Below, piece by piece: positions 25,079 to 33,300 of a stretch of DNA of 64,000 bases. The position numbers and the translations under genes were made by a program. This stretch comes from JAKACA01 sp963735115 (GTDB taxonomy: Bacteria > Actinomycetota > Acidimicrobiia > Acidimicrobiales > Bog-793). Under the pieces are notes generated by a model. The model ran no database searches and had not been told where the DNA came from. It saw only the letters and a list, made by a program, of their open reading frames with translations. The DNA lies in the NCBI GenBank assembly GCA_963735115.1, contig CAVTJR010000001.1:124001-188000 (forward strand), given 5' to 3'. The first letter of the stretch is position 1; each line of letters starts with the position of its first letter.

Positions 25079-25578
25079 GCGTCCCCGTACGGCCGCCGCC
25101 GCTCGGGCAGCGATGCCCGCTTCCAGACGAGCAGCTTGCGCCGGAAGTAACACACCTCCTGCCCGTGCTGATTGAACCCCTTGCTCTCCACCGTGACCAC
25201 CCCCCGGTCAGGCTTCGAGCGCGACTCCACGACCTCGACCACGCGGGTCTCCGCGTAGATGGTGTCGCCGTGGAAGGTCGGGTGCTTGTGCTGGAGGGAC
25301 TCGACCTCCAGGTTGGCGATGCACGACCCCGAGACGTCGGGCACGCTCATCCCGAGTACGAGCGAGTAGACGAGGTTCCCGACGACGACGTTGCGTCCCT
25401 GTGGAGCGTCGTTCTCGGCGAACCACGCGTCCGTGTGCAGCGGGTGGTGGTTCATCGTGATCATGCAGAACAGGTGGTCGTCGTACTCGGTGATGGTCTT
25501 ACCCGGCCAGTGCCGGTACACGTCCCCGACGGTGAAGTCCTCGAGAGCTCGCCCGAAGGGACGTTCGTAGGTCGTCAT
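25069..25578 (-). CDS. MaoC-family (hot-dog) dehydratase
   Basis: A 169-residue hot-dog protein from ATG 25578. The MaoC hydratase pattern is seen in YDDHLFCMITMNHHPLHTD (Asp and His of the hydratase 2 motif) and the later GNLVYSLVLGMSV and HPTFHGDTIYAET. Such enzymes hydrate enoyl-CoA or mesaconyl-type CoA esters. With an acyl-CoA dehydrogenase and a CitE-like lyase nearby, a role in acyl-CoA catabolism is likely. The substrate is unknown. It runs directly into mutY. Confidence 0.86.
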   Translation of the reverse strand: MTTYERPFGRALEDFTVGDVYRHWPGKTITEYDDHLFCMITMNHHPLHTDAWFAENDAPQGRNVVVGNLVYSLVLGMSVPDVSGSCIANLEVESLQHKHPTFHGDTIYAETRVVEVVESRSKPDRGVVTVESKGFNQHGQEVCYFRRKLLVWKRASLPERRRPYGDAWD

Positions 25579-25647
25579 ACCACGCTTGTACTCCGCGCCG
25601 AACGCCGACGTCCAGCTCGCCGCCAAGTGCCATTCATCTGCGGAGGT

Positions 25648-26091
25648 CTACTCGCCTTCGCCGTCGTCGGAGCGAGGCGCTCGAGTTGAGAACGACAAGA
25701 CCCAGTCCGGCTGGCTCTCGCCGTCGATCGTCAGCCGCCACGTGAAGCGCCTGTCGGCTTCGAGAGGGAGAGGCCCGAAATTCACGGCCAGGGCCACGTC
25801 GATCGGGCTGCCCTCACGGAGGTTGGGAGGCCGCTCGACCATGAGGTCGCCGCCGACCTCCATCGGCCGCTCCCCTTCGGGCGTCTCGACGAGGACCGAA
25901 TGCCCATCCTCGTCGACGAGGAACAGCTCCCAGTGATGCAACGCCCCCGCCGCCGTCCAGTCGACGTCGATCTTCATGGCGACGGCGGAGGGCATGGCGC
26001 CCGGGCCGGTCACGCTCCAACCTCCGCCGAGGATGTACAGCTTCCCGTCGGCCACCTGGGCCGAGTCGCAGAGCATCATGGTCACTCGCAC
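25648..26091 (-). CDS. Conserved protein of unknown function (DUF6941-like)
   Basis: A 147-residue soluble protein from GTG 26091. It opens VRVTMMLCDSAQVADGKLY, then ILGGGW, and has a beta-sandwich-like pattern of alternating hydrophobics (ALHHWELFLVDEDG, RRFTWRLTIDG). The opening pattern is that of a family of small actinobacterial proteins labelled DUF6941; I assign this by memory of the pattern and not with certainty. No catalytic residues are evident. It is divergent from the acyl-CoA dehydrogenase. Confidence 0.7.
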   Translation of the reverse strand: MRVTMMLCDSAQVADGKLYILGGGWSVTGPGAMPSAVAMKIDVDWTAAGALHHWELFLVDEDGHSVLVETPEGERPMEVGGDLMVERPPNLREGSPIDVALAVNFGPLPLEADRRFTWRLTIDGESQPDWVLSFSTRAPRSDDGEGE

Positions 26092-26215
26092 AGGCCGAGA
26101 CGCTACCGGCCGCGGCAGCGGTCGCCGATTCATCCGCCTGCCGCGTGGCCGAGGCCCCCAGCCGGGGCGGACATGCAAAGGCGTGCTCCGGATCCGACCC
26201 CACTACCCTGTCGCC

Positions 26216-27862
26216 ATGACGGTGACCGACCCCGATGCCGGAGGCCAGGCCCACCTTGCCGCTGCCAGTAGCGCCCACGAGCTGGCTTCGTCGATCGTGC
26301 GCCACGCCGTCGGGCAGCTGGCCCTGCTGAGCGACGGCGGCAAGCGCCTCGATGAGCACCAAGTGCTCGCCTACGACCTCGCCCACGCCGCCGCCGGCAC
26401 CCACACGGCTGCTGCCGCCCTGCGCTACGGAGCTCACGGAGCCACCGAGGCCCGCCTCGCTACGGTATTCGTGGCCGACGTCGTGGCCGACCTCGTCGCC
26501 CGTACGGCCGGCCGAGAAACAGACTGGGGCACCGAGCCCGGCTGGCATCAGGAGATCTCCGGCTTCCTCGCGGCAGCTCGAGACCCGGCCCTGATCGGAT
26601 CGCTCGCCGAGACGCCCGGGCCGACGCACCTCCATCCCGACTTCGAGCTCGTGCAGGACAGCTTCCGGCGCTTCGCCACCGAGCAGATCGCCCCTCGTGC
26701 AGAGCACATCCATCGCGCCAACGCCGACATCGACGAGGAGATCATCGAGGGCCTGGCCGCCATGGGAGGCTTCGGCCTCTCGGTGCCGGAGGAGTACGGC
26801 GGCTTCGCCACGGGCGGCGAGCACGACTACCTGGGGATGGTCGTTGCAACCGAGGAGCTCTCGCGGGCCTCCCTCGGCGCCGGCGGCTCGCTCGTCACCC
26901 GCCCGGAAATCCTCACGCGGGCGATTGTCAACGGCGGCACCGAGGAGCAGAAGCGCCGCCTCCTGCCCAGGATCGCCACCGGTGAGCTGATGGTGGCAGT
27001 CGCTGTGACGGAACCCGACTTCGGATCCGATGTGGCCAACCTCTCGGTGACGGCTACGCCAGCCGAAGGCGGGGGCTGGCTCGTGAACGGCGTCAAAACC
27101 TGGTGCACCTTCGCCGCCCGCGCCGATGTGCTCATGCTGCTGGTACGCACGGAGCGGGACCGGTCAAAAGCGCACCGCGGCCTCTCCCTGTTCGTCGTCG
27201 AGAAGCCTCATTCCGACCCGCATGGCTTCACCCTCTCGCAGGCTCCCGACGAAATGGGACGTCCGCCCGGTCTGCCCGCTGGTCGCCTCGAGGGGCGCCC
27301 GATCGACACCCTCGGCTACCGCGGGATGCACTCCTACGAGCTCGCCTTCGAGAGCTGGTGGGTGCCGGCGGAGAACCTCATCGGGGGCTCAGAGGGAGAG
27401 GGTCGGGGTTTCTACCTGCAGATGGCGGGTTTCGAGAACGGCCGTCTGCAGACGGCCGCCCGGGCCATCGGCGTCATGCAGGCGGCCTATGAGGCCGGCC
27501 TCGGTTACGCCCGCCAGCGCAGCGTCTTCGGCAAGCCCATCATCGAGTACCAGCTGACGCGCGCCAAGCTCGGGCGAATGGCCGCCATGATCCAGGCGAG
27601 CCGCCAGTTCGCTTACGAGGTCGCCGCCATGATGGCGCGAGGCGAGGGCTCGATGGAGGCATCCATGGTGAAGGCCTACGTGTGCCGGGCGGCCGAATGG
27701 GTGAGCCGAGAGGCCATGCAGATACATGGAGGTATGGGTTACGCCGAGGAGTTCCCGGTCAGCCGCTTGTTCGTCGACGCCCGCGTGCTCTCCATCTTCG
27801 AAGGGGCCGACGAGACGCTCTGCTTGAAGGTGATCGCCCGACGCCTCGTCGAGCAGGCATAG
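26216..27862 (+). CDS. Acyl-CoA dehydrogenase with N-terminal helical extension
   Basis: A 548-residue FAD enzyme that oxidises acyl-CoA to enoyl-CoA. Residues about 140-548 are the dehydrogenase: FRRFATEQIAPRAEHIHRAN, VAVTEPDFGSDVANLSV (FAD/substrate binding), ARQRSVFGKPIIEYQ, and QIHGGMGYAEEFPVSRLF. The first 135 residues are an Ala/His-rich helical region that ordinary 380-residue family members lack, so it belongs to the long type. ATG 26216 is the natural start. The next gene begins 6 bases after its stop. The chain-length preference is unknown. Confidence 0.92.
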   Translation: MTVTDPDAGGQAHLAAASSAHELASSIVRHAVGQLALLSDGGKRLDEHQVLAYDLAHAAAGTHTAAAALRYGAHGATEARLATVFVADVVADLVARTAGRETDWGTEPGWHQEISGFLAAARDPALIGSLAETPGPTHLHPDFELVQDSFRRFATEQIAPRAEHIHRANADIDEEIIEGLAAMGGFGLSVPEEYGGFATGGEHDYLGMVVATEELSRASLGAGGSLVTRPEILTRAIVNGGTEEQKRRLLPRIATGELMVAVAVTEPDFGSDVANLSVTATPAEGGGWLVNGVKTWCTFAARADVLMLLVRTERDRSKAHRGLSLFVVEKPHSDPHGFTLSQAPDEMGRPPGLPAGRLEGRPIDTLGYRGMHSYELAFESWWVPAENLIGGSEGEGRGFYLQMAGFENGRLQTAARAIGVMQAAYEAGLGYARQRSVFGKPIIEYQLTRAKLGRMAAMIQASRQFAYEVAAMMARGEGSMEASMVKAYVCRAAEWVSREAMQIHGGMGYAEEFPVSRLFVDARVLSIFEGADETLCLKVIARRLVEQA

Positions 27863-27867
27863 GCCTC

Positions 27868-28614
27868 GTGCGCATACTCGTCCCCCTGCCCGACCGGGAT
27901 TTCGACACGACAGAAGTGGCGGTGCCCTGGCAATACCTCACGGCCGCCGGTCATGAAGTCGTCTTCACCACCGAGGGCGGCGGGACAGCGCCCGAATGCG
28001 ACCCGAGGCTCCTGTCCGGCGTGCTCTTCGGCCAGCTCGGCGCCGCCGCCGAGCCCATCGCCGCCTACCGCGAGATGGCGGCGGCGCGCGAGTTCCGCTC
28101 GCCCTCGAGCTGGTCCGGCCTCGAGGTGGCTGACTTCGATGGCCTCCTCCTTCCAGGAGGCCACGCCCCGGGGATGCGCCAGTACCTCGGGAGCAGCCTG
28201 CTCCGGGAGAAGGTGGCGGCCTTCTGGGCGCTCGAGCGCCCTGTGGCTGCCATCTGTCACGGAGTCCTCGTGCTCGCCCGCACGCTCGATGCCGCCACGG
28301 GCCGCTCGGTCATCTGCCAGCGGTTCACGACGTGCCTCCCCAAGTACATGGAACGAAGCGCCTGGTTGCTCACTTCCTGGAAGCTCGGTTCGTACTACCG
28401 CACCTACCCGGAGTACGTGCAGGACGAAGTGACGGCCGCGTTGCAGGACGCTTCTCGTTTCCTACGGGGTCCCATCACGCTGAGCCGCCGCGGCACGGCG
28501 TGGGACGACTCGGCTGCTTACTCGGTACGCGACGGCAACTACCTGTCGGCTCGCTGGCCCGGGGATGCCTACCTGTTCGCCAAGACCTTCGTGCGGATGT
28601 TGTCGGAGGGCTGA
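27868..28614 (+). CDS. DJ-1/PfpI family protein
   Basis: A 248-residue class I glutamine amidotransferase-like protein. The nucleophile elbow is AICHGVLVL with Cys, preceded by LLLPGGHAPGMRQYLGS, the usual DJ-1/PfpI arrangement. Members include glyoxalases, chaperones and amidases, so the activity is open. GTG 27868 lies just after the stop of the acyl-CoA dehydrogenase, and the two are likely co-transcribed. Length is slightly above the usual 190-230 residues because of an added C-terminal helix region. Confidence 0.86.
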   Translation: MRILVPLPDRDFDTTEVAVPWQYLTAAGHEVVFTTEGGGTAPECDPRLLSGVLFGQLGAAAEPIAAYREMAAAREFRSPSSWSGLEVADFDGLLLPGGHAPGMRQYLGSSLLREKVAAFWALERPVAAICHGVLVLARTLDAATGRSVICQRFTTCLPKYMERSAWLLTSWKLGSYYRTYPEYVQDEVTAALQDASRFLRGPITLSRRGTAWDDSAAYSVRDGNYLSARWPGDAYLFAKTFVRMLSEG

Positions 28615-28663
28615 CGGGACCGACGGCGCGCAGTGGGCGGTCGGACGCCTCCCGCAAGTTTGG

Positions 28664-28942
28664 TCAGGCCGGCCCACCCAGCAGATGCGAGAGCCGCTCG
28701 GCGAGGACGCCGTCGTCACCGGTCACTTCGACGATCTTCGTCCGCCCCCGCTGGCCGGAGACAAGTCTCACCGACCGCGGAGCCACCGAGAAGGCATCGG
28801 CGAGCGCTCGCAGGGCGGCGTCGGTGGCGCGACCCTCGATGGCTCGAGATGTCACCCGCACGACGAGGGTGGAGCCGCCGCCATAGCTCCCGCCCACGGC
28901 GGTGGCAGACGCCCCCGGTCGTACCCGGATTGTGAGGCGCAC
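28664..28942 (-). CDS. DUF167 (YggU) family protein
   Basis: A 92-residue protein with the DUF167 pattern: LTIRVRPGASATAVGG, VRVTSRAIEGRATDAAL and SGQRGRTKIVEV. The fold is known from YggU-type structures but no biochemical role is established. It follows the CitE-like gene by 28 bp on the same strand and is probably the last gene of that unit. Confidence 0.9.
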   Translation of the reverse strand: MRLTIRVRPGASATAVGGSYGGGSTLVVRVTSRAIEGRATDAALRALADAFSVAPRSVRLVSGQRGRTKIVEVTGDDGVLAERLSHLLGGPA

Positions 28943-28970
28943 GGTGACGCCGCCGCCGGCAGCGCGCCGC

Positions 28971-29919
28971 TCAGGGGGCCGCTGCCTCCGACCGCTTCAA
29001 GCCCGCCCGCTCCCCCCGGCTGACGAATTTCAGCGCCATCTTGCGGCTCGCCTCGTCGATCATCTCCTCACCGAACATGACGGCACCCTTCAGCTCGTGC
29101 TCGGTCGCCTGCTTGTAGGCGTCGAGGATCGCCCAGGCGTGATCGAACTGCTCCTGGGTGGGCGAGTAGATCTCGTTCAGGATGGCGACCTGGTCCGGGT
29201 GCAGCGCCCATTTCCCGTCGTAACCCAGGATGCGGGTGCGCTTGCAGTAGTCCCGGAAGGCCTCCGGCTCCCGCACCTTCAAGAACGGCCCGTCGATGAC
29301 CTGCAGGCCGTTCGCCCGCCCCGCCATGAGGATCTTCGAGAAGACGTAATGAAAGTGATCGCCCGGGTAGTCGGGGATCTGCACGCCGCCCGTGAGGACG
29401 GGCATCTCCATGGATGCGGCGAAGTCGGCGGGGCCGAAGATGACCGTTTCGAGACGGGGTGATGCCGCGCAGAATCTCCTCCACATTGATGAGTCCCCGC
29501 GTCGTCTCGATCTGCGCCTCGATGCCGACGTGGCCGATGGGCAGCCCGACGTTCTCCTCGATCTGGGTGAGCAGGAGGTCGAGGGCGACTACCTCCGCCG
29601 CTGTCTGCACCTTCGGGAGCATGATCTCGTCGAGTCGCTCGCCGGCGCCGGAGACGACTTCGATCACGTCGCCATAGGTCCAGCGAGTGTCCCAGGCGTT
29701 CACCCGGACACAGATCACCCTGTCGTCCCACGGAATCTCGCGGATGGCCGTCGCCACCTTCGCCCGGGCCGCCTCCTTCTCGAGAGGAGCGACGGAGTCC
29801 TCGAGGTCGAGAAACGTCATGTCGGCCGGCACACCGGGCGCCTTGCCGATGAATCGCTCACTCGAGCCGGGAACGGAGAGGCACGAGCGGCGAGGCATGG
29901 TTCGAGTACGGGCGGACAT
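28971..29919 (-). pseudogene. HpcH/HpaI-CitE family lyase (malyl-CoA lyase-like), broken by a frameshift
   Basis: The family cleaves or forms C-C bonds in malyl-CoA, citramalyl-CoA or citryl-CoA type substrates. Frame one from ATG 29919 reads PRRSCLSVPGSSERFI, LDLEDSVAP, MLPKVQTAAEV and EAQIETTRGLINVEEIL. At 29465-29470 the frame changes, and the second frame continues AASPRLETVIFGPADFAAS to the stop at 28971. Adding two bases to the CGCG run restores VEEILRAASPRLE, so loss of one CG from a CGCGCG tract is the simplest explanation. Restored length is about 316 residues, normal. Metal-binding acidic residues (E of IET, D of FGPADFA) are kept. It may be a sequencing error or a true lesion. Confidence 0.87.
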
Positions 29920-29973
29920 AGGCGTATCTTCCCACCCGCGCCGATGGCTCAGCCAGATCGGCCCGCTCGGGGC

Positions 29974-30657
29974 TCAGGCGAGGTGCGACCTCAGGAACAC
30001 GAGCGTGCGCTGCCAGGCGAGGGCGGCCGCCTCCGGGTCATAAACCTCCGGCCTCGTGTCGTTGAAGAAGGCGTGCTCGGTGTCGTCGTACACGTGCACG
30101 GTGACGTCGGTGTTGCCGCTCTCGCTGATCGCCTCGGCCATCTCGGCGGCGGTCTCCGGCGTCACCCAGTCGTCCTTCTCGGCAATTTGAAGGAGGACCC
30201 CCGCCTTGATGGCGGAGTAGTCGGGGGCGGTATCGTCCCAAGGGATTCCACCGTAAAAGGGCACGACGGCTTTGACGGCGTCCGGGCGCTGCCCGGCAAG
30301 GACGAGAGCGAGGCCGCCGCCCATGCAGAAACCCACGACTCCAACGCCGCTCCCGCTCCCCTTCTCCCGCATGACGTCGACGGCTCCACTGAGATCCTTG
30401 GCGGCGCGGCCGAGCTGGAGCGTCATCATCTTCTTGCCCGCCTCGTCAGGCTCCGTCGTCGCCTCACCGTGATACAGGTCAGGAGCCAGGGCGACGAAGC
30501 CTTCCCCGGCGAACCGGTCACACAACTCTTTGATGTGGGGGACGAGTCCCCACCACTCCTGGATCACGACAACGCCAGGGCCGCTGCCCGTCTCGGGGAC
30601 GGCCAGGTAGCCCTGACCGGACGAACCATTGCTCGGGAACTCGATGATCTCACCCAT
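29974..30657 (-). CDS. Dienelactone hydrolase family protein
   Basis: A 227-residue alpha/beta hydrolase from ATG 30657. The Cys nucleophile lies in GFCMGGGLAL, Asp in EKDDWVTPE and His in DTEHAFFND, the dienelactone hydrolase triad. VVVIQEWWGLVPHIKELCDR is the conserved oxyanion region. Dienelactone hydrolases open muconolactone-type rings in aromatic degradation, but many homologues act on other esters, and no ring-cleavage genes are near. It precedes the CitE-like gene by about 55 bp on the same strand. Confidence 0.92.
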   Translation of the reverse strand: MGEIIEFPSNGSSGQGYLAVPETGSGPGVVVIQEWWGLVPHIKELCDRFAGEGFVALAPDLYHGEATTEPDEAGKKMMTLQLGRAAKDLSGAVDVMREKGSGSGVGVVGFCMGGGLALVLAGQRPDAVKAVVPFYGGIPWDDTAPDYSAIKAGVLLQIAEKDDWVTPETAAEMAEAISESGNTDVTVHVYDDTEHAFFNDTRPEVYDPEAAALAWQRTLVFLRSHLA

Positions 30658-30749
30658 GGGGACGAACCTACCGCGCCCGCGTGCCGAGCGGCAGGGGTGA
30701 GGGCCAGAACGACTGCTCCGAAGCGGCCGCAGACCCGTTGGGGTCGAGG

Positions 30750-31712
30750 TCAGATCGGGCGGCGAAGCAGCTCGGGGCCGGCTGGGCACGTGACCCGCGC
30801 CGCCACCTCGGCCGGAGCGCCCGTGAGGTCCGGGCCGATCGCAAGAGCGAAGTCGTCGAGCCCGACCAGATCGGCGCTCTCGCCGGCCCGTTCGGCGGCC
30901 GCATCGAAGAGCCACTCCGGCAGGGCACGGCCGACTCCGATGACGGCCCAGACCGGTACGCCCTGTTCCCTGGCGACCCGCACAACGACGGCTGTACCAG
31001 GGCTGACCAGTGCCCCGCCCCTCCCCCCAGCCGCCGTGCCGGTCCGGGACGCCTTCCCTGTGCCAGCCACCGACCCGCTGTGGCGCCCGCCCGCCGACGC
31101 GCTCCGGCTCGCCGACCCGCTCCCGCCCGCAGACCCGCTCCCGCCCGCAGACCCGCTCCCGCCCGCCTGCTCGGTCCCGGCCGCAGCCGTGGCGAGCACT
31201 TCGACGAGCAGGACGGAGGCGCCCGCGAGCGCCTCCCGCTCCTCACCCGACGTCCATCCGGTCACGTCCGATTCGGCGACGGCGGAGAGCGCCCGCATCG
31301 AGCGGCGCAACAGCCAGGGAGTGCCGACGACGCGGAGCGGGTAGGGCTTCGACGATTCGAAGACGGGCAGTGAAAGCTCCACGGGAGGCGTGAGCACGAT
31401 GACGTCGCTGGCGGTGAAGGAGCGACGGAGCGCTCGCCCGACGCGGTCGGAAGTCTCATCCGAGCACAGCTCGGCGGCAGAGCGGCGGCCGGCGTCGAGC
31501 GGGTCGTCCGCCGCCGCCAGTCGGGCGCTCACCCACCAGAGCGGTCCGCAGGCCGGGTGACGGTCGAGCAACCGTCTGCACGCTGTGAGAAGGGCCGTTG
31601 GCTCCTGCTGGGTGAGCTCAGCAAGCGTCCAGGCAGCTTCGCTGGCGAGAGAGGCGGCGGGCTCGTCCTCGGCCCGTGCGATCCATCGCAGGCGCTCGAT
31701 GGGGTGCATCAC
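30750..31712 (-). CDS. Unknown protein with eIF2B-like features and an internal Gly/Ser/Ala repeat
   Basis: A 320-residue protein. The N-terminal 140 residues are helical (AWTLAELTQQEPTALLTACR); the C-terminal part (VVVRVAREQGVPVWAVIGVG followed by RALPEWLFDAA) recalls the nucleotide-sugar/phosphate fold of eIF2B-related proteins such as MtnA. I hold this similarity as tentative. Between them, around residues 180-235, is a low-complexity run with GSGSAG units encoded by 18-bp tandem repeats. The ATGA overlap with the fumC stop shows translational coupling to fumarase. Confidence 0.65.
   Translation of the reverse strand: MMHPIERLRWIARAEDEPAASLASEAAWTLAELTQQEPTALLTACRRLLDRHPACGPLWWVSARLAAADDPLDAGRRSAAELCSDETSDRVGRALRRSFTASDVIVLTPPVELSLPVFESSKPYPLRVVGTPWLLRRSMRALSAVAESDVTGWTSGEEREALAGASVLLVEVLATAAAGTEQAGGSGSAGGSGSAGGSGSASRSASAGGRHSGSVAGTGKASRTGTAAGGRGGALVSPGTAVVVRVAREQGVPVWAVIGVGRALPEWLFDAAAERAGESADLVGLDDFALAIGPDLTGAPAEVAARVTCPAGPELLRRPI
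31114..31167 (-). repeat. 18-bp tandem repeat, three copies, in the eIF2B-like gene
   Basis: Units on the plus strand are GACCCGCTCCCGCCCGCA at 31114, 31132 and 31150, the third with one final-base change. They encode repeated Gly-Ser-Gly-Ser-Ala-Gly in the linker. The frame is kept by the period of 18. Confidence 0.85.
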
Positions 31713-33133
31713 CCTCCGACGACACCGCCGCGGGTCATGGCGAGGACATCGAGCGCCTTGTCCAGCTCGTCCGCGGGCAGCAGGCCGAGCTCGAGGACGA
31801 CGCTGCGCACGTCCTTGCCCTCTGACATGGCCTTTTTCACGACCTTGGCGGCGTTCTCATAGCCGATGTACGGGTTGAGGGAGGTCACGATCGAGGGCGA
31901 GGACAGGGCGTAAATGCGGCATCGCTCCTCGTCGGCGACGATCCCGGTCACGCACTTTTCCGCCAAGGCTCTCGACACCGAAGCGAGCAGTGCGAGCGAC
32001 TCGAGCAGGTTCCTCCCGATCACGGGCAGCATGACGTTCAGCTCGAAGTTTCCAGCCGAGCCCCCGAAGGCGACGGCTGCGTCGTTGCCGATGACCTGGG
32101 CAACCACCTGGCAGACCGCCTCGGGAACGACCGGGTTCACTTTGCCGGGCATGATCGACGACCCCGGCTGAAGGTCGGGCAGATGGATCTCCCCGAGGCC
32201 GCAACGGGGCCCTGAAGCCATCCAGCGCAGGTCGTTGGCGATCTTGTAGAGGGAGACGGCCAGCGTCCGGCAGACACCTGATGCCTCTACCAGGGAGTCC
32301 CGAGCACCTTGGGCCTCGAAGTGGTTACGCGCCTCTGTGAGCGGGAGGGCGGTCTCTTCTGCCAGGCGGGCGATGACCCTCGGGGCGAAGTCGGGCGGGG
32401 CATTGAGGCCCGTACCGACGGCCGTGCCCCCGAGTGGCAGCTCGGCGATGCGGGGCAGGGCTGCTTCGAGGCGCTCGATGCCGTAGTCGATGGCGGCGGC
32501 GTAGCCGCCGAACTCCTGGCCGAGGGTGACGGGAGTGGCGTCCATCAGATGGGTGCGCCCGGACTTCACGACCTCGGAAAATTCCGTCGCCTTCTCCGAC
32601 AGGGCACCGGCGAGGCTACGCAAGGCAGGGATGAGATCACTGACGATCCCCCGAGCCGCCGCCAGGTGGATGGCGCTCGGGAAGACGTCATTCGACGACT
32701 GTGAGGCGTTCGGCTCGTCGTTCGGACGTATCTCCCGACCGAGTCGAGCGCTCGCGAGATGGGCGAGCACTTCGTTCATGTTCATGTTTGTCGACGTGCC
32801 GGATCCCGTCTGAAACACGTCGAGCGGGAACTGGTCGGCGTGCTCCCCGGAGGCGACCTCCGCCGCCGCCGACTGCAGGGCTTCGGCCACATCGGCGTCG
32901 ATGGCGCCGATGGCGGCGTTGACGGCGGCGGCGGCACCTTTGATGAGCGCCAGGGCGGCGATGAGAGCGGGGTCGACCCGCTTGCCTGAAATGGGAAAAT
33001 TCTCCACCGCACGCTGGGTCTGGGCTCCCCACTCGGCATCGCGCGGCACGAGCACGTCGCCCATCGAGTCATGTTCGACGCGGAATCCTGCTGCCCCGTT
33101 TTCCTGCCCGTCCACGCTTGCCTCAGCCGTCAT
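31709..33133 (-). CDS. fumC: Class II fumarate hydratase
   Basis: FumC interconverts fumarate and malate in the citric acid cycle. The 474-residue product has the superfamily signature GSSIMPGKVNP, the substrate-binding TGSGTSTNMNMNEV and the catalytic region SGRTHLMDATPVTLGQEF. It is a full-length member of the heat-stable, iron-independent class. The ATG at 33133 follows a short gap; the upstream gene is divergent (NlpC/P60). The stop overlaps the start of the next gene by 4 bases. Confidence 0.96.
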   Translation of the reverse strand: MTAEASVDGQENGAAGFRVEHDSMGDVLVPRDAEWGAQTQRAVENFPISGKRVDPALIAALALIKGAAAAVNAAIGAIDADVAEALQSAAAEVASGEHADQFPLDVFQTGSGTSTNMNMNEVLAHLASARLGREIRPNDEPNASQSSNDVFPSAIHLAAARGIVSDLIPALRSLAGALSEKATEFSEVVKSGRTHLMDATPVTLGQEFGGYAAAIDYGIERLEAALPRIAELPLGGTAVGTGLNAPPDFAPRVIARLAEETALPLTEARNHFEAQGARDSLVEASGVCRTLAVSLYKIANDLRWMASGPRCGLGEIHLPDLQPGSSIMPGKVNPVVPEAVCQVVAQVIGNDAAVAFGGSAGNFELNVMLPVIGRNLLESLALLASVSRALAEKCVTGIVADEERCRIYALSSPSIVTSLNPYIGYENAAKVVKKAMSEGKDVRSVVLELGLLPADELDKALDVLAMTRGGVVGG

Positions 33134-33300
33134 GTTCTCAAGGTAACGCAGCCATCCTTTGGCGGTGCTCAGACGACACCCAGACAGTCAATTTCGCCTG
33201 ATTTCGTTGATCCGACTGCTGTTACGGGTATGTGACACTTGACCCTCCGGACCGGCGAAGCTTGCGCAACTCGGCTGGGCACGTTAGTTTGCCGCTCATT

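Noticed and set aside
29392..31344. 650-codon plus-strand open frame
   Set aside because: It lies antisense to the CitE-like, dienelactone hydrolase and eIF2B-like genes and its translation is low-complexity Arg/His/Pro with no family pattern.
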